Positions 21,101 to 24,530 of a DNA stretch of 24,775 nt are shown piece by piece. The notes beneath the pieces are model-generated. The model saw nothing but the letters and a program-made list of their open reading frames with translations, ran no database searches and was not told the origin of the DNA. The stretch is taken from positions 17,897,712 to 17,922,486 of the forward strand of contig JARBES010000120.1 in assembly GCA_030265145.1 (NCBI GenBank), in the 5' to 3' direction. This DNA is from Strongylocentrotus pallidus (Eukaryota; Echinodermata; Echinoidea; Camarodonta; Strongylocentrotidae). Position 1 is the first letter of the stretch. The number at the start of each line of letters is the position of its first letter. The translations under genes and the position numbers were made by a program.

Positions 21101-23876
21101 GTTCACTGCCATTAAATAATATTAACAAATTATTGGATTTAGATGTCAATTTGAATAATGTAAAAATTGATTTGATTTGATCATTTGACTATCATCTTGA
21201 CTTATAATAATAAAATAATAATAGTGGGTTCTTGTATAGCGCTCATGTCAGTCAGATTTGACCCTCCTGGCACTCCCGATTATTACCCTGGCTTTAGCAC
21301 GGCTGCCATACGGCGCTCTAGCATTTATGGGTTTATTCACTCCAACAAAGCATAGTAGTCAATGCTAATACGTATTGACCTCAAGCACTGTATACCTGCT
21401 GAGAGGCATCAATTGCACACAATGCACACATTGCACACAATTTTACACTAATGCACACAATGAATATGAAGTGGCTGATCAGCAACTTTGACTGTAGACA
21501 CACAATTTGAATTTTTAAAGAATTTTGTTTAACATCGGTAAGTTGAAAAGATTGTATTTTACTGCTATTTAGGTGTCATCAATATTTACACTAAAGTACT
21601 GATAATATTAAAACAAAAACTAGGTATAACCAACACTATTCTTAAAGTTAACACATATAGCTGAGATATCAAATCTTTATTATCATACTGAAACCTAATG
21701 AGAGAAATCTTGAGGAAAAAATAAACCTGTAAAACATTTTGAAAGGTTTGGAAGTGTACATGAGGAAGAAGCATTGCTGAACAAAAAAGAATTGTCATTA
21801 CCTCGTCATGTTGAGAAAGAACGGCATGATGTTTTCTTGATAGCATCTATCAATCTCACTCAGGCATGTTCTAAGTGTTTCTTCTGTTGTAGTGTCCTTT
21901 GGAACTCCCTATGCAGAAAAGAAACAATACCGTTATGGTCACAGAAGAGCAAGAGATTCTACAGATTCTATTGGTGTACTGGAAGTAGGTGTAGTGGTGT
22001 AGTGGTTCTGACTCTCGTCTTTTAATCATAAGGTTGTGAGTTCAAATCCCACTCCAGGACGTTAATTTCCTTCAGCAAGAAATTCATCCACATTGTGCTA
22101 CACTCCACCCAGGTGAAGTAAATGGGGACCTGGTACAAATTTATTCCTTGAGGCACAGTGACAGCTGCTCTGTTAAAGCCAGGGTAATTATGCTGTATTA
22201 TTGTAGAGCGCTTAGAGACTTCCGATAAGGTAAGTGTTAGGCGCTATATAAGCACATATAATTATTATTAAATCAAAGTAAACTGAGTGCTGCATAGGAT
22301 TAGTACTTGGGTTATGATTGAGATTTAATTAAAGCTTAGGGTTAAGTTTATGGTTATAGGTACAGTGTTTTATACAGTATTGTTCTTGTGTTTATTCACT
22401 GCAGACCAATTATCCAATTACAAACACTGGTAGAACAATAACATTTTGTGAATCTTAAAGTTGCAGCAAGGATATGGCACAAACTGGCATGAAACTGTTT
22501 GAATGACATTGAATATTTTTTTCATGGAATTGCCAAGAGTTTGCATGGAACGATCACAAAGTTGCTTTATAGAAGAGTTAAATTTTCTCATATTTATTCT
22601 TTCATTACCCGTACTCAGTCATTTTCTGACAAAATTGTCTCACTTAAATACCAGAATACAGAAGAAGCTTTTTGCAAGGGTTAAGAATTTGGAACTTGAA
22701 TGAAACTGTTGAGAGTTTTACTACATGGGAGAGATATAATCCTTACCCATCTGAGATCACACTCTACAAGATGCAGTCTTCTCTTCTCGCACCACTCTCG
22801 TAAGTCTGGGAAAACCTGTAAAATAAAGAAATATTACTTGCTTATATATCGTCTAATACCATCTTCAGTCTGTTCAAAAACTGTTTCTATATTTGAAAAA
22901 ATCTTACAGATGAAACAAACATTTCAATAACATATCTTGTCTTCTCACAGCATTATATCTGGAAAAACTTGGCCAAAATGAAATATAACCATTGGATGTC
23001 AACACATAATGAATAATTCTTTAGAATTATGGTGCTACAACACTTCAACATGTATGAGAAATTCAACTTTTCATTGTTCATTTTCATACAGGTACATAGA
23101 AGTGCTTGATGAATATCTAACTTCACAATTCACAAACAAATTTTAAATCTTACAAAGAATCACAGCTTTTTTTCTTTTTGTTAAAGATATTGGATATAAT
23201 ATCAAAATGTGAGTGGTTTGAGGTACCTGCATCATAGAAAAAGTTACCTCTGCACCTCGCAGTTAAATGAAAGTCCTTCCCGCGTGGTTTTTTTTAACAC
23301 GGACCAACAACAACAACAACAACAACATGTTCCGTATTTTAACATGAAAAAACGTACGTCCGTATTTTAAGTTGATTTCCGTACGGAATACGGCAAATCC
23401 GTACTACTTGGCAGCTCTGATATTGCATGTCAGTATATTGAATAGTGTGTTTCTCAGCTGAAGTACACACTTTGACAAGATAACATATTTTACATAATTT
23501 GTTCAATTAATATACACTAAGATCTATCTGAAAGAATGTAAGAGTGAGATATAAGAAATTATGCTAATTTGCAAAGCCAGAGGCAAAGCTGATTAGTTTA
23601 GGAGGCAAGGCTAATTTATGAACACCTTTAGAAAATTCTAAACTGTTATGTAAGTTATTAGACTATAAAAGTGAATGATATTACCTCTTTGACCAAGACG
23701 TCCCTCTCTGAATGGAAGTCACGGAATGTGGATGACACAAATACTCTGACCGTCTTCCAGCCGGATCGCCTAATGGTGACCCGATTTTGCCGACCCCTTG
23801 ACTCTATTGTTTTCTCTACGGATTCCCATTGCTGACTGACCTCGTAAGGGTAACTGCGTGAAGATCCGCATCCCAT
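109..23876 (-). CDS. DUF4062-NACHT(STAND)-TPR protein gene, multi-exon, 3' end outside window
   Basis: This is a host gene read on the minus strand from ATG 23876-23874. The twenty exons listed below have canonical AG/GT borders, and their phases agree all the way, giving about 938 codons before the left edge. Residues 1-6 (MGCGSS) fit an N-myristoylation site (Gly2) with a palmitoylatable Cys3. VRVFVSSTF (about 43-51) to LRWGVP (about 85-90) is typical of DUF4062. GGPGSGKSS (about 313-321) is Walker A and IIVIDALNQ (about 405-413) is Walker B. Residues about 740-938 look like TPR helices. The family includes nephrocystin-3, TTC41, TEP1-like NTPases and DDB_G0287407-like proteins. In this family DUF4062 and a signal-transduction NTPase are joined to a repeat scaffold, often with ciliary or innate-signalling roles; the role here is unknown. 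Exons 7-12 occur twice (see findings). The exact orthologue is uncertain; the architecture is well supported. Confidence 0.9.
541..800. repeat. Purine-rich tract with (AG)n
   Basis: About 260 bases of almost pure A/G on the plus strand with a perfect (AG)n core at about 740-760. It lies in the intron between exons 20 and 19; nothing else is seen at 190-867. Confidence 0.95.
868..1011 (-). CDS. Exon 19: TPR helices
   Basis: 48 codons, phase 0. FRLANTLMRLAFDL, then a long acidic insert and SAAEAYEESKTHIETSIQMF. Of two adjacent AG acceptors (TTCAG|TTCAG) the first keeps phase 0 and includes Phe; the second would break the frame. Confidence 0.85.
1133..1385 (-). repeat. SINE body, interrupted by a hairpin MITE
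   Basis: Bases 1133-1183 and 1324-1385 match, in order, the body of the SINE at 5215-5420 (TTAAGAAAGCAT, then GTCCTCTCCAAGGGACTTGG, then GGATTAATGCCTTACCA). The 140-bp palindrome 1184-1323 splits it. Confidence 0.75.
1184..1323. mobile_element. Foldback MITE, near-perfect 140-bp palindrome
   Basis: The arm CCTGGGGCCCGTTCCTC at the left is answered by GAGGAACGGGCCCCAGG at the right. The arms continue inward (AAAACCGTCATAAGTCTAAC) with few mismatches to a short centre. It carries no coding capacity and would fold into one long hairpin. Confidence 0.88.
1386..1522. mobile_element. MITE with imperfect inverted ends
   Basis: The right end, read on the minus strand, is AGGGCCCTGTTGTATAAAAC followed by TTCTTATCAATGA; the left end is AGAGCCCATTTTCTTGAAAC followed by TTGTTATCAAT. 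Related ends occur at 10979 and 17650 (GGGNCCTGTTTCATACAAC), so this is a dispersed family. Confidence 0.6.
1898..2014 (-). CDS. Exon 18: TPR helices
   Basis: 39 codons, phase 0 at both ends. IAKLHDFITREQISDLRPAI, then DYCRKAVAIRETLEGPSHK. 'A.DY..KA..IRE...G..H' is a clear TPR helix B followed by the usual start of the next unit. Confidence 0.87.
2230..2362 (-). CDS. Exon 17: TPR helices
   Basis: 133 bp, phase 2 in and 0 out. TQAGQYKAAQGIINKVLEIE: the small-residue and aromatic positions (G, Y, A) fit a TPR, followed by LVELYDLCGELFDE. Confidence 0.85.
2567..2712 (-). repeat. Dispersed repeat (shared with 18150-18375)
   Basis: Read on the minus strand this segment matches 18240-18375: GTAGGGGGAAGCCCC, a box GGTTCACCTGCACATCC, GGAGGAGAGACCC, then GCCTCCCAGGCACAGGTGAC and CCAAATACTTA. 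Probably the 3' part of a SINE. It lies in the intron between exons 17 and 16; the rest of 2713-3026 shows no recognisable element. Confidence 0.7.
3027..3139 (-). CDS. Exon 16: helical linker / first TPR
   Basis: 113 bp, phase 0 in and 2 out, donor GTAAGT. MDEKYDTMAAKYTEMSDSMS to LSCLAHI. The last helix pairs with exon 17 (LTQAGQYKAAQ) as a TPR. Confidence 0.85.
3712..3840 (-). CDS. Exon 15: NTPase to TPR connector
   Basis: 43 codons, phase 0 at both ends. EYPYQLIKLGDKKRLTECI to QLLSYWRK. 'E.PYQL...GD...L...I.DW..F..LY......L..YW' is a conserved helical unit between the NACHT and TPR parts of this group. Confidence 0.88.
3960..4135. repeat. LINE/SINE 3'-tail-like repeat
   Basis: TTTCATTTATTTCCACAGAT followed by an AT-rich part and an inverted pair GAGGGGATGATC / GATCATCCCCTG. 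The segment 13650-13740 begins the same way (AATTTATTTATTTCCACAAT) and shares the following AT-rich pattern, so this is a dispersed family. Class not certain. Confidence 0.5.
4255..4571 (-). CDS. Exon 14: helical region with acidic loop
   Basis: 317 bp, phase 1 in and 0 out. WARVYRALRPFLRPFG, then LDFYHRSLSKAIRKKYF, matches the 'L.FYHRS....V...Y' motif that closes the helical module of these NTPases. It is followed by a Glu-rich loop (GEGEGDEEEEEEG) of mostly GAG/GAA codons, likely disordered, and then WWNTKLADYF, the entry to the repeat region. Confidence 0.88.
4598..5035. repeat. CAGTCAACCCTGCTTTAGCG repeat, two tandem units
   Basis: Unit one at about 4598-4775 and unit two at about 4803-5035 share the opening motif, alternating 'ATAAAGACCACCTG' blocks, a GGTTTCACT block and the end TTTTGATAGCAGTTACA, then GAGATTAAGCGACAC. 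Relatives: 8658-8770, 14363-14515, 14952-15065 and, inverted, 15246-15375. Confidence 0.8.
5215..5420 (-). repeat. tRNA-derived SINE, full head and body
   Basis: On the minus strand it begins GGCGCGATAGCTCAGTCGGT, with a box A at 5393-5410 and box B GGGTTCGAAACC at 5357-5368, and an anticodon-like TCTCGTAA loop. No acceptor stem can form, so it is not a tRNA gene. The body (GGTAAGGCATTAATCC, GGAGAGGACCTAAAGCC) recurs at 1133-1385 and 19580-19673. Confidence 0.85.
5610..5788 (-). CDS. Exon 13: winged-helix-like region
   Basis: 179 bp, phase 2 in and 1 out. Encodes LLAQVLERFEDE, then ATLCLLECSSSGLLEAELL to NNKEKG; 'LL.CS.SGLLE.EL' is the usual helix pair after the lid in NACHT/STAND proteins. 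Matching the phase of exon 14 requires the donor GTTTGT at 5609; the stronger-looking GTAAG four bases later would break the frame. It is the only complete member of a six-copy tandem array. Confidence 0.87.
5796..6580 (-). repeat. Tandem array of five partial exon 13 copies
   Basis: After exon 13, its first 110 bases or so plus about 45 bases of preceding intron recur with acceptor sites at about 5945, 6102, 6259, 6407 and 6577 (steps 157, 157, 157, 148, 170). The middle copies still read LLAQVLERFEDES in frame and keep the CTTTTCAG-type acceptor. All lack the exon 13 donor and run into a stop soon after the homology ends. The farthest copy has an early in-frame stop. The transcript can leave this region properly only from 5610-5788. 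Confidence 0.9.
6778..7035. mobile_element. 258-bp MITE with TTAA target duplication
   Basis: Terminal inverted repeats AGGGGGTGTAGCATG / CATGCTACACCCCCT, flanked by TTAA at 6774-6777 and 7036-7039. The matching spot in copy B (about 12900) is an empty site reading CTATCAAGAAC. A TTAA duplication suggests mobilisation by a piggyBac-type transposase, though the terminal bases are not the usual CCC. No ORF. Confidence 0.9.
7066..7253 (-). CDS. Exon 12, copy A: NTPase lid/helical region
   Basis: 188 bp, same protein as 12930-13117, donor GTAAGT. Ends with two bases of a Glu codon completed by the first G of exon 13, so this copy connects correctly to the downstream exons. Confidence 0.9.
7285..8088. 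repeat. About 800-bp insertion in copy A, unclassified repeat
   Basis: Copy B runs straight from GTATGACGG to GGTGAGATGGATAACA, while copy A has about 800 bases there. The part 7741-7835 resembles 6640-6735 and 12800-12870 (GAAAGTTGCAATC, TGTCTCTGTGATGTA, CAATTTGTNCC). The part 7990-8045 resembles the same motif inverted (CACAAATGGGAGAG), so this looks like a foldback-type element. No coding signal. Confidence 0.6.
8282..8455 (-). CDS. Exon 11, copy A: NTPase after Walker B
   Basis: 58 codons, same protein as 14584-14757. A partial, degenerate copy of its 5' part lies upstream in the gene at 8514-8593. Confidence 0.9.
8514..8593 (-). pseudogene. Partial copy of exon 11 (copy A side)
   Basis: On the minus strand reads LDEDRTTSMLRWLPSEMAPK and on to VRCIFS, against LDEDRTASTLRWLPSKLAPQ in exon 11, over about 80 bases; no donor follows. 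The same duplicate is present at 14812-14888. Confidence 0.85.
8658..8770 (+). repeat. CAGTCAAACCTG family repeat, copy A
   Basis: CAGTCAAACCTGCTTTAATG, then ACATGTACTAAAGGGACCTG and TATAAAGACCACTTTTC. Allelic to 14952-15065. Confidence 0.75.
9022..9211 (-). repeat. 5'-truncated SINE, only in copy A
   Basis: An (ATT)n tail at 9031-9050, then on the minus strand the conserved core CACTCTCCACCCAGGTGT and AATGGGTACCGG; the tRNA head is missing. Copy B (about 15478) reads GCAAGCTATAACTATTCC, an empty site. Confidence 0.88.
9278..9385 (-). CDS. Exon 10, copy A: Walker B
   Basis: 36 codons, same protein as 15545-15652 with IIVIDALNQ. Both splice sites are intact. Confidence 0.9.
9906..9933 (-). 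pseudogene. Partial copy of exon 9 3' end with donor (copy A)
   Basis: The last 28 bases of exon 9 and its GTAAGT donor repeat about 124 bp downstream, as part of a tandem unit that also includes the adjoining intron (CAGTATTATAC motif). No acceptor precedes it. Confidence 0.8.
10030..10138 (-). CDS. Exon 9, copy A: NACHT core
   Basis: 109 bp, same protein as 16621-16729. The acceptor is preceded by a short (CTT)n tract. A partial copy of the 3' end of this exon lies 125 bp away at 9906-9933. Confidence 0.88.
10277..10616. mobile_element. Hairpin-rich insertion, only in copy A
   Basis: Copy B reads TTTGTAGTATAATACAT here, while copy A carries 340 more bases. Inside are a perfect 26-bp palindrome at 10360-10385 (TTTGATAATGACC and its complement), a near-palindrome 10388-10405 (CTAATGACCAGTCATTAG), and a 122-bp hairpin at 10472-10593 whose ends are GGGCATTAGTAAAATTACC / GGTAATTCTTACTAATGCCC. 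No coding capacity. Confidence 0.8.
10735..10871 (-). CDS. Exon 8, copy A: Walker A
   Basis: 137 bp with the same length, phases and protein as 17247-17383, including GGPGSGKSS. Acceptor TTACAG, donor GTACAT. Confidence 0.9.
11733..12015. repeat. 283-bp block, left of exon 7 in copy A
   Basis: Begins AAAGGCATCGCTTAACAATG and ends GGCTTGTAAAAGTCATGG. The same block, about 90% alike by eye, is on the other side of exon 7 in copy B (18632-18910). Possibly a short dispersed repeat. Confidence 0.75.
12132..12284 (-). CDS. Exon 7, copy A: pre-NTPase helix
   Basis: Same protein as 18455-18607, phase 0, donor GTTGGT (alternative GTTAAA twelve bases further on, also weak). An intron block found on the other side of this exon in copy B lies just left of it here (11733-12015). 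Confidence 0.85.
12480..12585. repeat. Possible SINE 3' fragment
   Basis: (AAT)n followed by TATTTATATAGCACATTTTC and AATGCACTTCACAATTA, the pattern of a SINE/LINE 3' end. Weak. Confidence 0.4.
12698..12797. other. Assembly gap, exactly 100 N
   Basis: A run of 100 N between copy A intron sequence and the left end of copy B. The round length is a placeholder for an unknown distance. It sits exactly where two overlapping allelic contigs would have been joined end to end. Confidence 1.
12930..13117 (-). CDS. Exon 12, copy B: NTPase lid/helical region
   Basis: 188 bp, phase 0 in and 2 out, donor GTGAGT. Encodes EIVSEMLGQFNKRLDEEQ through NPLWLSIACEELRVYGVFAK to LADGLL; 'NPL.L...CEELR..G' is the family signature in the lid. 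Six silent differences from copy A. It is the last copy-B exon before the gap, and its phase-2 end fits exon 13, not exon 7 copy A. Confidence 0.88.
13269..13582. mobile_element. MITE of about 310 bp, only in copy B
   Basis: Inverted ends GGGGTGTTTCACAAAGAT / ATCTTTGTGAAACACCCC, continuing inward (CTAAGTTGAACTT..., GTTGGACTTAA / TTAAGTCCAAC). CCTGG lies on both sides. Copy A at about 8178 reads GAGAGCTGGTATAAAG, an empty site. Confidence 0.88.
13612..14560. repeat. Copy-B-only insertion of mixed repeats
   Basis: Copy A has about 65 bases between the same flanks. The insertion holds a LINE/SINE-tail-like stretch (13650-13740), a 10-bp tandem repeat (14141-14219) and a CAGTCAAACCTG family member (14363-14515). 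No gene is seen. Confidence 0.65.
14141..14219. repeat. Tandem repeat, 10-bp unit TTTATGTATA, about 8 copies
   Basis: The units are almost identical, which indicates recent expansion; inside the copy-B-only insertion. Confidence 0.97.
14584..14757 (-). CDS. Exon 11, copy B: NTPase after Walker B
   Basis: 58 codons, phase 0 at both ends. Encodes LDEDRTASTLRWLPSKLAP and on to PVELPVTPLDMESRR. 'LRWLP..L...VR.VFS' is the sensor-strand region of these NTPases. Six differences from copy A, all silent. Confidence 0.9.
14812..14888 (-). pseudogene. Partial copy of exon 11 (copy B side)
   Basis: Allelic to 8514-8593. It starts LDEHETASMLR and then has an in-frame TGA where exon 11 has Trp, so it is not usable as an exon here. 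Confidence 0.82.
14952..15375. mobile_element. Element with inverted CAGTCAAACC ends, copy B
   Basis: Left CAGTCAAACCAGATATAGCG and ACCACCTGG; right TAGGTGGTCGCTAAAGC, then AAGTTTGACTG. The left half is shared with copy A (8658-8870); the right end (about 15190-15375) is missing in copy A, either lost there or gained here. Confidence 0.65.
15545..15652 (-). CDS. Exon 10, copy B: Walker B
   Basis: 36 codons, phase 0 at both ends (TTAG acceptor, GTATGT donor). Ends TKPTIIVIDALNQ: four hydrophobic residues followed by Asp, then ALNQ, the Walker B strand of STAND/NACHT NTPases. Two silent differences from copy A. Confidence 0.9.
15809..16118. repeat. GGTCTA-rich degenerate repeat, only in copy B
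   Basis: About 17 occurrences of (G/C/A/T)GTCTA or a one-base variant in about 260 bases, spaced around 17 bases, often preceded by CCAT/CCCATTT. Copy A (about 9537) lacks it. Confidence 0.85.
16494..16521 (-). pseudogene. Partial copy of exon 9 3' end with donor (copy B)
   Basis: Same duplicate as 9906-9933, so it predates the split of the two copies. Confidence 0.8.
16621..16729 (-). CDS. Exon 9, copy B: NACHT core
   Basis: 109 bp, phase 2 in and 0 out. Begins SGQGPWNIFYHFVGAIPGST and ends LLRELKVCN. 'YHFVGA.PGST.....L..L' is the post-P-loop strand and helix found in nephrocystin-3/TEP1-type NTPases. Differs from copy A at three sites, all silent. Confidence 0.88.
16922..17211 (+). repeat. 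Full-length tRNA-derived SINE, only in copy B
   Basis: Box A TGGTCGAATGG (16933-16943) and box B GGTTCAAGTCC (16977-16987, perfect). Then the core TTGGCAAGACATTGATCTAC with CCCAGGTGATATTAATGGGT, and an (ATT)n-like tail. Copy A (about 10690) is an empty site AAAGCCACTAAAAAGT. Confidence 0.92.
17247..17383 (-). CDS. Exon 8, copy B: Walker A
   Basis: 137 bp, phase 0 in and 2 out. Carries IESYILDKEK, then ALILLGGPGSGKSSLLARVA, a complete P-loop (GxxGxGKS) after a hydrophobic strand. Differs from copy A at six sites, all silent. Confidence 0.9.
17491..17648. mobile_element. Hairpin MITE, only in copy B
   Basis: Inverted ends CTGTCTTACAAAGAGTT / AACTCTTTGTAAGACAG. Flanked by GGGCCCTGT and GGGCTCTGT; copy A has a single GGGTCCTGT, compatible with an 8-9 bp target duplication. 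Confidence 0.85.
18130..18380 (+). repeat. SINE-like repeat with (AAT)n tail, only in copy B
   Basis: ACATGTATATTAAGTGGAAA, GTCCACCTGCAAATC, GCCTCCCAGGCACAGGTGAC, then (AAT)n. Same family as 2567-2712; copy A has different sequence at this spot (11480-11660). Confidence 0.72.
18455..18607 (-). CDS. Exon 7, copy B: pre-NTPase helix
   Basis: Encodes VFDFFKKAVAEQYPLDESRH to GRKDILEK, phase 0. The pattern E.H..F..SR....GR is the usual approach to the NTPase domain in nephrocystin-3-like proteins. Two donors are possible: the one used here (GTCGGT, ends 18455), or GTAAAA twelve bases further on (ends 18443), which would add VGGT. In copy A the second option reads GTTAAA. It differs from copy A at four sites, all silent. 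Confidence 0.85.
18632..18910. repeat. 283-bp block, right of exon 7 in copy B
   Basis: Counterpart of 11733-12015 in the same orientation but beyond exon 7. The flanks align to copy A without the block. Confidence 0.75.
18931..19045 (+). repeat. SINE 3' fragment
   Basis: GCTAAAGCTAGGGTAATAAT, GGAAGTGCATAGAG, GATGCGCTATA and (ATT)n match the 3' half of the SINEs at 20590 and 21990. Confidence 0.7.
19147..19242 (-). CDS. Exon 6: linker before NTPase
   Basis: Encodes 32 codons, phase 0 at both ends. Product from MDKVFKYSCSYNGIDIDSG to LDGLDDFKVK. The 'Y.C.Y.G.......V.L.GL.DF...V' pattern is the usual bridge between DUF4062 and the NTPase in this group. It lies directly upstream of exon 7 copy B, so it is single-copy in this window. 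Confidence 0.86.
19580..19671 (+). repeat. SINE body fragment
   Basis: GTCCCTTGGAGAGGACTTAT, then AGCCATCAGTCCCCTGGTTG, matching the minus-strand SINE at 5215-5420. Right-hand neighbour of the hAT-like MITE. Nothing recognisable at 19290-19579. Confidence 0.75.
19678..20005. mobile_element. hAT-like MITE, 328 bp
   Basis: Perfect 14-bp inverted ends CAGACCTGCCAAGT / ACTTGGCAGGTCTG, with CCATTA on both sides (19672-19677, 20006-20011). The CAG...CTG ends fit hAT; the usual duplication is 8 bp, of which 6 are visible. No transposase ORF. Confidence 0.85.
20116..20249 (-). CDS. Exon 5: end of DUF4062-like domain
   Basis: 134 bp, phase 1 in and 0 out (donor GTAAGA). It starts LFALRDDSFIDQIPQNYREE and ends KEMLQTRFG. 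The 'FA.RD..F...IP..Y...F' pattern matches the last strands and helix of the DUF4062 region, followed by a helix of the HKLKMLK type. Confidence 0.87.
20590..20935 (+). repeat. tRNA-derived SINE, full length
   Basis: Box A TGGTCTAGTGG (20598-20608) and box B GGTTAGAGTCC (20642-20652), core TTGGCAAGACGTTAATCTAC and ACCCAGGTGTTAAATGGGTA, and tail with ATTATTATT. Longer 3' body than the copy at 16922. It lies in the intron between exons 5 and 4. Confidence 0.9.
20972..21105 (-). CDS. Exon 4: DUF4062 end and linker
   Basis: 134 bp. The split codon AG+T gives Ser, then ERCGWIPGLEEVP, the position of the 'GERYGW.P' motif of DUF4062 NTPases. It continues to WIHGLSITEMEIMHGAYRK; 'SITEMEI.HGA' is a further family motif. 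Phase 2 in, 1 out. Donor GTAAGT. Confidence 0.88.
21187..21345 (-). repeat. SINE 3' part, minus strand
   Basis: (AAT)n at left, then on the minus strand ATGCTAGAGCGCCGTATGGC and GCTAAAGCCAGGGTAATAAT. The tRNA head is missing. Intron between exons 4 and 3; 21346-21800 shows only AT-rich sequence with short direct repeats of ATTGCACACAAT at 21408-21465. Confidence 0.78.
21802..21908 (-). CDS. Exon 3: DUF4062 continuation
   Basis: 107 bp, phase 0 in and 2 out. It starts GVPKDTTTEETLRTCLSEID, completing the LRWGVP motif, and ends MPFFLNMT. A catalogue of DUF4062 proteins would show the same 'C..EID.C....PFF' spacing before the 'GERYGW'-like motif. Confidence 0.88.
21990..22270 (+). repeat. tRNA-derived SINE, full length
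   Basis: Box A TGGTGTAGTGG (21995-22005), box B AGTTCAAATCC (22039-22049), core CACTCCACCCAGGTGAAGTA, GCGCTATATAAGCAC and (ATT)n tail. Intron between exons 3 and 2; 22271-22746 otherwise shows nothing. Confidence 0.9.
22747..22815 (-). CDS. Exon 2: DUF4062 core
   Basis: Encodes 23 codons, phase 0 at both ends (TTTACAG acceptor, GTAAGG donor). The product runs from VFPDLREWCEKRR to VECDLRW. The FPDLREWC and VECDLRWGV pattern across exons 2-3 is the most recognisable part of the DUF4062 family. Confidence 0.9.
23300..23440. mobile_element. Single hAT-like end with (CAA)n
   Basis: Ends TACTTGGCAGCTCTG, the inverted form of CAGAGCTGCCAAGTA, next to repeated CCGTATTTTAA / CCGTACGG words and a (CAA)n tract at 23308-23328. 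No matching left end was found, so the element is truncated or not hAT. The rest of the intron 22816-23684 shows nothing. Confidence 0.45.
23685..23876 (-). CDS. Exon 1: start codon, acylation signal, start of DUF4062
   Basis: Encodes 64 residues from ATG 23876-23874, ending in a GTAAT donor in phase 0. The start was chosen because the initiator context (G at -3, G at +4) is good and the second residue is Gly in MGCGSS, a classic dual-acylation N-terminus that only makes sense at a true start. It is followed by a polar linker and the DUF4062 opening motif VRVFVSSTFRDFHSERD. This suggests a membrane-tethered protein; nephrocystin-3 also carries an N-terminal myristoylation glycine. Confidence 0.9.
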
Positions 23877-24061
23877 GACGACTTGTGGTTTTCACTTTTG
23901 GTTGCCTCTGCTCTGTAATTATCTTACAGCGAGCTTGGGCCCTTTGAAAAAATGTGGAAATAAGACCTGTAACTGGGTATTAATTTGCAGGAAGATTCTG
24001 TCTACATCACAAAACATACACAAAGACAATCTCTTGGTAGGCTACATCCCCTTAAAGAAAT

Positions 24062-24530
24062 ATTGCTGAAGGTAAAAGAAAAAAGGAAGAGGAGAAAGAG
24101 GAGTAGATTCAAGAAGAACATGAAGAAGAATTTATGAAGAAAAGAAGAAAGGAAAAAAGAAAAAGAAGAAGAAAATGCTCATCCGGTCCTCAAAGTGGCA
24201 ACTCTGGTTCAACGCAAGCAAACGTAGTGTCTTGCATCTTGGATGTGGAAGAGGAAGAAGATCGAAGAGGAAGAATTAGAGGAAGAAGAGGCAGAAGAGC
24301 TCTTCGACCCATTTTGTAATAATCTTTTGCTTCCATCCTACATGTAGCTGTTTGCTGTTGGCCTAAGAAAAGGGAAAGACATGTTTTGGGCCCCCGCTTA
24401 AGGCAGAAGAGGAAGAAGAAGAAGAAGAGGCAGAAGAGGAAGAGGAAGAAGAGGAAGAAGAGGAAGAAGAGGAAGAAAAGGCAGAAGAGGAAGAGAAAGA
24501 AGAGGAAGAAGAGGAAGAAGCCCATCCAGT
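24062..24530. repeat. Purine-rich GAA/GAG repeats in the 5' flank
   Basis: Two tracts, about 24062-24180 and 24397-24520, of GAAGAG and GAAGAA words with a mixed segment between. Open frames here are low-complexity and not taken as genes. No promoter element could be placed in 23877-24060. Confidence 0.93.

Noticed and set aside
21408-21465. ATTGCACACAAT direct repeats as an operator-like cluster
   Set aside because: Three imperfect copies in AT-rich intron sequence; too little to support a function.
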